Assembly: GCA_021299695.1 (NCBI GenBank)
Contig: JAJTEK010000029.1
Span: forward strand, 1 to 37,556
Reading direction: 5' to 3'
DNA length: 37,556 bases
DNA from: Pirellula sp.
Lineage (GTDB): Bacteria; Planctomycetota; Planctomycetia; Pirellulales; Pirellulaceae
Position 1 is the first letter of the stretch. Each line of letters starts with the position of its first letter. Below are positions 1 through 6,561 of this stretch, piece after piece. The notes under the pieces were generated by a model. That model did not search any database. It had not been told where the DNA came from and worked only from the letters and a program-made list of their open reading frames with translations. Made by a program: the position numbers and the translations under genes.

Positions 1-1
1 T

Positions 2-1342
2 ACGACGTACACCTGGGACCATCGCAATCGGCTGACTAAGGTAACCGAGAACGCGCGAGAATCGGAGATCAATTACGAGTACGACGCTTTCAATCGCTTG
101 GTACGCCGCCATGATGCGGTGGTGGCTTCTTACACCCCGGTGACTTATTGGGTCTACGATGAGGGGACCAACCCGCTTTTGGAATACTTCGGCGGAAACC
201 CTCTGATCCAGCATCGCTACGTGTGGTCGGACAAAGTGGACGATCTTCTGGCCGACGAACAGAATCCGGGCTTATCGAGTCGCAACACGCTATGGGCGTT
301 GTCGGATCATCTGGGTTCGATCCGGGACATCGCAGATACCAGCGAGTCGACCGGGACGACATCCATCGCCAATCACCGGCGCTACGATTCGTTTGGACGG
401 CGGGTATGGGAGACAAACCATGCGGTGGATCTTGTTTTTGGATATACGGGCAAGCTATTTGACGAAACGACGCGGTTGCAAAACAACCTCAACCGCTGGT
501 ACGACGCCTCCACCGGACGATGGATCAGCCAAGACCCGATTGGCTTCGCCGGGGGTGATGCGAATCTGTATCGGTATGTGGGCAACTCGCCGACGAATGC
601 GACCGATCCAAGTGGGTTGGAAGGCGAATGGTGGCGAGATAGTGGTTGGGATTACTTGAATCCGTTCGCTTACTCCGCGTGGGTCGGTAACGGAATCGGG
701 TATGGTGGATCATGGCTCTACTATGGTCCTAGCAACATGGCTGCGGATGTGAATATGCGTCACCAAATCAAGGTGGGCATTGCACAGAACATGGGGCGAG
801 ACAATAACGTCCAAGGCACTGGCGAAGCCAGTTACATGCGGGAAACGGAACGTCAATACACGGAGTTGCATTCGAGAGGAAACTACGAGTTTTACGGCGT
901 TGCGACTGGAATGGCGACTCCTCTGGGAGGCGGTGGACTACCTCGTGGAACCGGCGGTCCTTCGTTGCCAGGAGGTGGTTCAGGAAATCCAAAAGCTCTT
1001 GCGCCAACATCTGTTCGGCCTTCCGTTAATTCGTCGTTGCCGGGTCGGGTGACGCAAGAACTTCCCGCAGGTGGAATGCGAACTCCAGCTGAGGTCAAGC
1101 ATGCCCGCAATTTCTTCGAGCGTAACCGTGACGCTGCTCGAAAGTGGTGGGAACAGCGGACTGGGCAAACGTGGCCGAAGGACGCTGTGCATGACAGTCA
1201 TCCTCGTGCATTGAAGGACGGCGGCGATCCGTTGTTTATCGAACCGAGCTACGAGAATCCTTGGGGGCCGCACATTGAACCGGGCGATTTCAGTCGTTGG
1301 GGGAAAGAGGGCGGTTTCTGGAAACACAAGAAGAATCAATAG
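2..1342 (+). CDS. RHS repeat-associated core protein, C-terminal part with toxin-like tip (5' truncated)
   Basis: The reading frame is open from the left edge, so the start lies outside the window. Encoded first are YD-type RHS repeats (TYTWDHRNRL, YEYDAFNRLVRR), then the conserved RHS core ending (GYTGKLFDETTRLQNNLNR, RWISQDPIGFAGGDANLYRY, NATDPSG at 599-616). Known RHS proteins form a shell around a C-terminal effector, which changes abruptly after the DPSG motif. Here the tip spans about 240 residues (617-1339): a hydrophobic stretch, a Gly/Pro-rich linker, and a compact final ~85 residues from about 1078 with W, H and GG residues (WWEQRTGQTWPKDA, DSHPRALKDGGDPLF). That pattern is loosely like HNH/endonuclease VII toxin tips, but I cannot assign the family. 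The following SUKH gene, 12 bases downstream, fits an immunity partner. RHS identity is firm; tip activity is inference. Confidence 0.9.
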   Translation, partial: TTYTWDHRNRLTKVTENARESEINYEYDAFNRLVRRHDAVVASYTPVTYWVYDEGTNPLLEYFGGNPLIQHRYVWSDKVDDLLADEQNPGLSSRNTLWALSDHLGSIRDIADTSESTGTTSIANHRRYDSFGRRVWETNHAVDLVFGYTGKLFDETTRLQNNLNRWYDASTGRWISQDPIGFAGGDANLYRYVGNSPTNATDPSGLEGEWWRDSGWDYLNPFAYSAWVGNGIGYGGSWLYYGPSNMAADVNMRHQIKVGIAQNMGRDNNVQGTGEASYMRETERQYTELHSRGNYEFYGVATGMATPLGGGGLPRGTGGPSLPGGGSGNPKALAPTSVRPSVNSSLPGRVTQELPAGGMRTPAEVKHARNFFERNRDAARKWWEQRTGQTWPKDAVHDSHPRALKDGGDPLFIEPSYENPWGPHIEPGDFSRWGKEGGFWKHKKNQ

Positions 1343-1354
1343 GAGGCCCCTTCA

Positions 1355-2149
1355 ATGTTCGAGTGGCTAAATGAAGAAATGAATCGCATCAGGACTCGAA
1401 AGTTCCATCAGGTGGATGGCCCGGCGTCTGCTGAATTGCGACGTGCGGTCGAATCCTGCGATATGCCAGTTCCGACATCATACAAGCAATTCGTGTTGCA
1501 GTTCGGTAACGCTGAATTGTATCGCAATGGCTCCAACTATTATGTCACGGTATTTGCTTCGCCGAACGACTCGATCACGGATTCAGGTGAGCGATATCTT
1601 CATTTTGGAAGAACTTGGACCTCAAATGCCTTTTTCAAGGAGAGCCTGCTGTCAGATGGAGATGAAAGTCCTGTTTTTGAAGCATTCCAAGAGTCCTTTC
1701 GCAAGACCGCCGATACCTTTGAGGATTGGCTGAAGACCAAGTGTGATTCGGCTCGAAAGCGATTCAAGAAAAAGGAATGGGAAGCTATCGAGAAAGGCCC
1801 GTCCCCATTCACCGATCACGAGCAAGCCATCGTGGAAGCTCGTAAGCAGTTCCGGTGGCGTGTCGTCGGCGTCGCCCCGAATGAAGACCTGCGTTTTGAA
1901 ATACACAATGGATCGGCCACGACGCTGCCATACTTGTCGGTTGGCATTCGTGGAAAATTGCGACCACCCAAGAACAGCCCGTTGAATGGCGGGGCATTTC
2001 TGCCTATTGCGTCAATTCGTCCGGGCGAAACCAAAGTCGTTGAGTTTGATTGCTACAAGAAATTCATTGCCCCAACAGACACGGAGGTTTTTGCATTGCC
2101 TGATCCGGGGCCGGAAGATCGGGAGCAGTATTGGGAGTTCAGAACTTAG
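1355..2149 (+). CDS. SMI1/KNR4 (SUKH) family protein, candidate immunity protein
   Basis: This 264-residue protein has no signal peptide, so it should be cytoplasmic. Residues 1-110 resemble the SUKH fold: a charged N-terminal helix, then the signature around PTSYKQFVLQFGNAELY (40-56), where SUKH proteins typically show a P..Y..F....G pattern. SUKH proteins are common immunity proteins beside polymorphic toxins with nuclease or deaminase tips. A strong Shine-Dalgarno AGGAGG (1341-1346) overlaps the RHS stop and lies 8 bases before the ATG, so translation is probably coupled to the toxin gene. The C-terminal ~100 residues (about 165-264) are unlike SUKH: a beta-rich segment with IHNGSATTLPYLSVGIRGK and SIRPGETKVVEFD, resembling an immunoglobulin-like accessory domain. 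It converges with the small gene on the other strand, overlapping by 11 bases. Confidence 0.8.
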   Translation: MFEWLNEEMNRIRTRKFHQVDGPASAELRRAVESCDMPVPTSYKQFVLQFGNAELYRNGSNYYVTVFASPNDSITDSGERYLHFGRTWTSNAFFKESLLSDGDESPVFEAFQESFRKTADTFEDWLKTKCDSARKRFKKKEWEAIEKGPSPFTDHEQAIVEARKQFRWRVVGVAPNEDLRFEIHNGSATTLPYLSVGIRGKLRPPKNSPLNGGAFLPIASIRPGETKVVEFDCYKKFIAPTDTEVFALPDPGPEDREQYWEFRT

Positions 2150-2360
2150 GCTTGAACGCAGCCGGGGCCATCGCCTTGAAGGGCGTGGGCGTCGCTCCCG
2201 CGACGCCCAGCTTCGCCTTCGGCAGTTTCAATGGCTTGACCTTCGCCTTCTTCTGCAACAGCGGGTTGACGTTCGACATGCCGATCACGGCATTCTTGTC
2301 GTTGAGCCACAGCCCTTCGTTCTTCATGCGTTGTGCCAGCCATTCGTGAAACGTCTTCAT
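2139..2360 (-). CDS. small conserved-looking hypothetical protein
   Basis: This 73-residue basic protein begins MKTFHEWLAQRMKNEGLWL and continues with NDKNAVIGMSNVNPLL, then a Lys/Pro/Ala-rich tail. The N-terminal WL...GLWLNDKNA segment looks like a planctomycete small-protein family that I recall only in outline, so no function is proposed. The ATG at 2360 is chosen because the family-like segment begins there; a TTG at 2399 would add 13 residues. No good Shine-Dalgarno is visible. The opposite strand also has an open frame of similar length, but its product is low-complexity and looks like the shadow. The gene is convergent with the SUKH gene and overlaps its last 11 bases. Confidence 0.5.
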   Translation of the reverse strand: MKTFHEWLAQRMKNEGLWLNDKNAVIGMSNVNPLLQKKAKVKPLKLPKAKLGVAGATPTPFKAMAPAAFKPKF

Positions 2361-2517
2361 GCCTGTATCTATCGCTACCGCTGGCGATTCTACACGCAAC
2401 CCCGTGCGTACGTGAACGTTGGCCCAACGTCACGATAAAGAACACACGGGGGCATGGTCATCACGCAAGGCCCGGCGACCAGCTTGCCTGTGAGGGGAAT
2501 CGCCAAGGGCTCAATCC

Positions 2518-2529
2518 GGTGCCAGGCAC
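2518..2529. repeat. REP-like palindrome, copy 1
   Basis: GGTGCCAGGCAC contains the interrupted palindrome GTGCC-A-GGCAC. The same word recurs at 4125-4137. Motifs of this form occur as dispersed REP-like elements in several bacterial groups, often linked to REP-associated transposases. No transposase is visible here. Confidence 0.5.
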
Positions 2530-2530
2530 G

Positions 2531-2713
2531 AATGGCACCGGCAACCAGGTGCTCCCAAAACGGATGACCATGGCCTACAATGCTCTGGATCAACGGACCC
2601 AAATTGCGCGTTTTCAAAGCACCGGTACTGCGAACCCTGTGGCAACCACCGACTTTACGTACGACACAGCCAATCGCTTGGTACGCCGCTATTTCGCGCT
2701 TGTGCTGACATGA
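2531..2713 (+). pseudogene. RHS gene fragment (displaced C-terminal cassette remnant)
   Basis: This frame encodes RHS-like sequence (MTMAYNALDQRTQIA, TTDFTYDTANRLVRRY) that stops after eight unrelated residues. It has no start of its own and no RHS core ending, so it is a broken fragment. The 19 bases CAATCGCTTGGTACGCCGC at 2671-2689 are identical to 91-109 in the intact RHS gene, in the same phase. Such fragments downstream of an RHS locus are typical relics of tip replacement by recombination. It lies between the small reverse-strand gene and the ankyrin gene; the rest of 2361-2870 shows no gene I can support. Confidence 0.7.
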
Positions 2714-2853
2714 CGCCGTTAGGTTGGAGCCTGATGGGCGGCGAAGTTCTGGGAGAAGCGACGGAATACCTTCAGGATGAGATCGAACGAACTGCTGAGA
2801 TAAAACGAACTTCAGAGCGATGGTGGATGGGGCCTGCTCATTCGCGTCCCACG

Positions 2854-2859
2854 TATAAT
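2854..2859 (+). promoter_or_regulatory. candidate -10 box of the ankyrin gene
   Basis: A perfect TATAAT lies 11 bases before the chosen ATG at 2871. No convincing -35 box is found 16-18 bases upstream, so this is a weak call. If real, the leader is only a few bases long. Confidence 0.3.
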
Positions 2860-2870
2860 GATTGCGATCG

Positions 2871-4061
2871 ATGAAACCACCCAGCGCGTTTAGGCTAGTT
2901 GCTACCCTTTTTGCAATTGTCTTTGGAGAGTATTCTGTGGCGACTGACCTGGCGGTTCTCAATAAGTACTTTTCGATTGATTCTGTCGCACTGCTTTCAG
3001 CAGAATTCGATGACGCTTTTGAACGGGCTAATCTACAAAAGGACGATTTCATTCTGGCGTGGAATAATCCAAAGCCACAGCAATCTGAGTTCATGGTGCT
3101 ACGAGAAAATCCCAAAGGCCTGTTCTGGACATCGTTTCAGGCTCAGAATGGCAAACAGTTTGACCAACTACTTGACTGGGCATTCATCGACAATGGGATG
3201 CTTGTTGGTGGTTACACCATAAAACACCAATTTGAGCGAATGAAATCCGAGTCCCGAAAGTTGGATGTCGCGGATGCAGTTAGCTTCTATATTCCGCCGA
3301 CGGATTTTGATTGGAAAACGGATTCGATTTGCCTGATGCGATCAATAGGCCATCAGGACGTTGAGAGCATCAAGAAGATCTATGGCCTTCACAGTCTGCA
3401 ACAGATCCCGGTGGCAAAGCGAAAGCCTCGCACTCGGGGAATGGAGGCCGATATTCCGCTGAACTACGCAATTGCGTGCGGGAACACTGATGTTGTTAAA
3501 TGTCTGGTAGAGCTTGGGAACGATGTGAATGCAAGCTCAAACAGTGGAGCGACGCTGCTATTCTGCGCGGCCGCAATTGGGAGCATTGAGATAATGCAAT
3601 ACCTTCTAGAAATGGGTGCGAGGATTGACGTTGCCGACAATCGAGGGCTCACTCCAATCGCGATTGCCACGATCAACGATCAAATTGATTCTGTTGCACT
3701 GCTGCTAGACTTGGGAGCGAATGTGAAGTGCGTTGATAACGACGGTAATACTCTGGCGCATCTTGTTGCTAGTGACAATGTCAAATTGGTTGAAACATTG
3801 TTTTCGCGAGGAACCGACATAGATCACCGAGACACTGACGGCTACACACCGATTCACTGCGCGGCATTGAACGGTTTCTCACATTTAATTGATTGGTATG
3901 CGTCGAAGGGTTGTAGCTTGAGCAAGCAAAACAAAGATGGCAAGACCGCAATTGACCTCGTTCGGGAGAATCCAAAGTTGGGTGAGATGAAGGCATCTCA
4001 ACTCATGGAAATTGCCAAAGAGAACCAAAGTTCTAGGGATCGCAAGTCGGAAATGCGATAA
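2871..4061 (+). CDS. secreted ankyrin-repeat protein
   Basis: This 396-residue protein begins at an ATG that opens a signal peptide (MKPPSAFRLVATLFAIVFG), so export is likely; a TTG nine bases upstream is the less likely start. Residues about 22-165 form a domain I do not recognise (EFMVLRENPKGLFWTSFQAQ is typical). From about residue 195 to 365 there are five ankyrin repeats, each with a G.TPL-like helix start: PLNYAIACGNTDVV, SGATLLFCAAAIGS, RGLTPIAIATIND, DGNTLAHLVAS and DGYTPIHCAALNG, plus a partial sixth (DGKTAIDLV). Ankyrin repeats bind proteins and are one known class of polymorphic-toxin immunity protein. The position just after an RHS remnant suggests an orphan immunity gene that outlived its toxin, but that is inference. 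Confidence 0.85.
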   Translation: MKPPSAFRLVATLFAIVFGEYSVATDLAVLNKYFSIDSVALLSAEFDDAFERANLQKDDFILAWNNPKPQQSEFMVLRENPKGLFWTSFQAQNGKQFDQLLDWAFIDNGMLVGGYTIKHQFERMKSESRKLDVADAVSFYIPPTDFDWKTDSICLMRSIGHQDVESIKKIYGLHSLQQIPVAKRKPRTRGMEADIPLNYAIACGNTDVVKCLVELGNDVNASSNSGATLLFCAAAIGSIEIMQYLLEMGARIDVADNRGLTPIAIATINDQIDSVALLLDLGANVKCVDNDGNTLAHLVASDNVKLVETLFSRGTDIDHRDTDGYTPIHCAALNGFSHLIDWYASKGCSLSKQNKDGKTAIDLVRENPKLGEMKASQLMEIAKENQSSRDRKSEMR

Positions 4062-4124
4062 GGACGCGAAGCGAAATCTGATTCTAACTGCCGGATAGCG
4101 ACAGCGACAACCGGGAGCCAAAGC

Positions 4125-4137
4125 GGTGCCAGGCACC
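4125..4137. repeat. REP-like palindrome, copy 2
   Basis: GGTGCCAGGCACC is a perfect 13-base palindrome around a central A. It lies between the convergent ankyrin and hisN-like genes, where it could also act as a weak hairpin. It shares 12 bases with the element at 2518. Nothing else is seen between 4062 and 4215. Confidence 0.55.
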
Positions 4138-4215
4138 CGGTGCGACGCCATTCAGACCAACCAAGTCGGTGTGAGCCTACCGTCGGGCTCGTCCCGGCGG
4201 AGGCGTAACTCACAG

Positions 4216-5130
4216 CTACCTGCCCGCATAAGGCACCAGTGTCCGGAGCGCCTCTTGGTGGACCAAGCCGTTGCTCGCCAAGCAGTGACCAGCCCTCAGA
4301 TCGACCTGCCCGGACCACGAAGTGAACTTGCCTCCTGCTTCGATCACCACCGGCGCGACGGCCGCAACATCCCATGGGTTAACAATCGGATCGACCATCA
4401 ACTCAGCCCGCCCGGTGGCGACCAACAAGTACCCATAGCCATCCCCCCAGGAACGGCTTACATACGCCGACTCCTGGAGCGACTTGTAAGCATCCTCGGC
4501 CCCCCTGCGTTCGAAGTTGTCGACTTGCGAGGTCAAAAACAATCCATCGCTGAGCGTCTCGACACTTGAGACCCGACACCGCTCCAAGACCACCGGATCA
4601 TCAGCTCCCGGCTCGGTTCTTCTCTGTCCGTACCAAGCTCCACAACCTGAGGCTCCCAGTACCAACTCACCGAGAGCAGGGATCGCGATAACCCCTAGGA
4701 GCGGTTGGCCACGGCAGGTCAATCCGACGAGTGTCGAGTACAACGGTACCCCCGAGATAAACGACTTGGTCCCATCGATCGGATCGATGATCCATTCGAA
4801 ATCATTGGAGCCCCCGATCGATCCGAATTCTTCTCCCAGCAAGCTATCCTGGGGATACCTTTGGGCGATCGCCTCGCGAACGGCTTGCTCAGCACCTTTG
4901 TCCGCAGCAGTCACTGGCGAACGATCGCTTTTCCTTTCGACTTGGTAAGCCGATGTGCGGAAGAATTTCAGTGTGACCTCCGAAGCGATGTTGGCCAGTT
5001 CCATCGCAAATTCGATCCTGGCAAGGTACTCCGTCGGGTCCAACCCGCAGCCGCCGGGAATCCTCTCCAAAGCTTCAGGAACACCCTTGCGGAAGCTCTC
5101 GGGTAGCATGAATCGTGCAAATCGACCCAT
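4216..5130 (-). CDS. hisN: inositol monophosphatase family, histidinol-phosphatase (HisN) type
   Basis: This 304-residue Mg-dependent phosphatase probably converts histidinol phosphate to histidinol. Family motifs are clear: PVTAADKGAE (72-81), metal-binding E100-E101 in LLGEEFGS, DPIDGTKSF (116-124; D116, D119), and WDVAAVAPVVIEAGG around D254. The TAADKGAE and PIDGTKSFISG wording resembles HisN more than SuhB or CysQ. Residues 1-35 (MGRFARFMLPESFRKG...) extend beyond the usual N-terminus, but the ATG at 5130 has AGGAG 11 bases upstream and no better start follows closely. No other histidine biosynthesis gene is in the window. It diverges from the RND operon across 156 bases. SuhB or CysQ activity is the main alternative. 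Confidence 0.85.
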   Translation of the reverse strand: MGRFARFMLPESFRKGVPEALERIPGGCGLDPTEYLARIEFAMELANIASEVTLKFFRTSAYQVERKSDRSPVTAADKGAEQAVREAIAQRYPQDSLLGEEFGSIGGSNDFEWIIDPIDGTKSFISGVPLYSTLVGLTCRGQPLLGVIAIPALGELVLGASGCGAWYGQRRTEPGADDPVVLERCRVSSVETLSDGLFLTSQVDNFERRGAEDAYKSLQESAYVSRSWGDGYGYLLVATGRAELMVDPIVNPWDVAAVAPVVIEAGGKFTSWSGQVDLRAGHCLASNGLVHQEALRTLVPYAGR

Positions 5131-5160
5131 TGGTAAGGGTTCTCCTGAGTTTCGGGGTTA

Positions 5161-5199
5161 GATTCGTGGGAATCCACGGAAAGGGTCGACTCGGTCGAC
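5161..5199. promoter_or_regulatory. cluster of inverted repeats between divergent hisN-like and RND genes
   Basis: Two overlapping hairpins are visible: GATTC-GTGG-GAATC (5161-5174) and CGTGG-GAAT-CCACG (5165-5178). Just downstream are two GTCGAC palindromes 3 bases apart (5185-5190, 5194-5199). Their place in the divergent intergenic region suggests operators. No clear sigma70 promoter pair was found. Confidence 0.3.
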
Positions 5200-5286
5200 T
5201 ACACTAAATTCCCAGATCGATAAAAATAAGCTTACGAAATTTGCTGGCTAGACCCTCCCCTCCATTAATCCCACCCAAAGCAAGTT

Positions 5287-6561
5287 ATGTCGACAGCCCC
5301 AAAGCTCGACGACGGCGATCCGGCGTTAAAGCCGGCCCATATCGAGACTTCAGTCCCCGCCGACTCCGACCGAGCCGCAAGCTCCTCAAGGGGAGCGAAA
5401 CCCTGGTGGTACCGCCTCGTTTCGTTCCTCCTGCTTGCAGGACTAGCTGCTCTGAGCTACGCGACACGCGATCGATGGGAGCCGGTCCTCGAGGGTTGGA
5501 TTCGACCGGCTGCTGCCAATCGGACCAAACCTCGACCGCCAGTGGTTTCGATCGCCGAAGCCAAACAGGATTCGATCCCACAGTACATCAATTGCCTCGG
5601 AACCGTCACGGCCTTCAATAGCGTGACGCTCAAGAGCCGCGTTGACGGAGAGCTCGTCGAGGTTGCATTTCAAGAAGGCCAGATGGTCCAGGAGGGGCAA
5701 CTCCTGGCCCGCATCGATTCACGGACTTTCGAGGCGTCTTTGAATCAAGCCAAGGGCCAATTGCAGCGGGACCTAGCCGCCCTGGAGTTGGCTCGTCTCA
5801 ACGTCGATCGATCCCGAAACTTGCCAGCCGGAGGAGCCCTCTCTGAGCAAGAGCGAGACGAGCTCCAAGCCGTCTACAAGCAAGCCCAAGCCTTGGTCGA
5901 CGTCGATCGGGCGCTTGTTGCAAATGCCGAGCTCCAAGTCGCCTACTGCAACATCATCGCACCGATCAGCGGGCGCGTTGGGCTCAGGCAGGTCGATCAA
6001 GGCAACATGATCCAGGCCAGCAACCCCAACGGCATCGTCGTGATCACCCAACTCCAACCGATCTCCGTGGTCTTCTCGATCCCCCAAGATGAGATCCTTC
6101 GCGTTCAGAAACAGCTCTCAGAAAGTTCGCTCGTTCCTGTATTTGCCTTCGACCGCACCTTCCAAAATCAGTTGGCTCAAGGAACCCTAACGGCGATCGA
6201 CAACCAAGTCGATCAGACCACCGGGACGCTCCGACTCAAAGCCACCTTCGAAAACCAGGAATCGCTCCTGTTTCCCAACCAGTTTGTCAACATTCGACTC
6301 TTGGTCAAGCAGTGGAGCGATGCGATTGTGATCCCTTCGTCGGCTGTCCAACGCGGAGCGGATTTCCAGTATGTCTATGTGGTCCAGAGCGATAACGAAA
6401 CGGTCGACATCGCCAAGGTCCAAGTCGCCTTCAGCGAAGCGGGAAGATCCGTAATCTCCCAGGGCTTGAAGGCGGGCGATCGCGTGGTCATCGAGGGAAC
6501 CGACAAGTTGCAACCCAAGGGAATGATCTCGCTGCCCGGAGCCGGTCCGAAGTCGCGATGA
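5287..6561 (+). CDS. RND efflux periplasmic adaptor (membrane fusion protein), MdtA-like
   Basis: This 424-residue adaptor should link an inner-membrane RND pump to an outer-membrane TolC-type channel. Residues 43-59 (RLVSFLLLAGLAALSYA) form a membrane anchor after a hydrophilic cytoplasmic N-terminus. The barrel-sandwich (lipoyl) half-motifs are GTVTAFNSVTLKSRVDGEL and EGQMVQEGQLLARID near 105-145. They are followed by a coiled-coil hairpin (LNQAKGQLQRDLAALELAR) and a beta-barrel with the typical APISGRVGLRQVDQGN return strand. No clear Shine-Dalgarno precedes the ATG. Its stop overlaps the next start as ATGA (6558-6561), so translation is coupled. The adaptor plus two pumps matches the MdtABC layout. 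No outer-membrane TolC gene is nearby. Confidence 0.93.
   Translation: MSTAPKLDDGDPALKPAHIETSVPADSDRAASSSRGAKPWWYRLVSFLLLAGLAALSYATRDRWEPVLEGWIRPAAANRTKPRPPVVSIAEAKQDSIPQYINCLGTVTAFNSVTLKSRVDGELVEVAFQEGQMVQEGQLLARIDSRTFEASLNQAKGQLQRDLAALELARLNVDRSRNLPAGGALSEQERDELQAVYKQAQALVDVDRALVANAELQVAYCNIIAPISGRVGLRQVDQGNMIQASNPNGIVVITQLQPISVVFSIPQDEILRVQKQLSESSLVPVFAFDRTFQNQLAQGTLTAIDNQVDQTTGTLRLKATFENQESLLFPNQFVNIRLLVKQWSDAIVIPSSAVQRGADFQYVYVVQSDNETVDIAKVQVAFSEAGRSVISQGLKAGDRVVIEGTDKLQPKGMISLPGAGPKSR

Noticed and set aside
2390-3115. 241-residue open frame on the minus strand
   Set aside because: It runs antisense through the RHS remnant and the start of the ankyrin gene. Its product is Ser/Arg/Cys-rich with no domain, while the plus strand has clear RHS and signal-peptide sequence.
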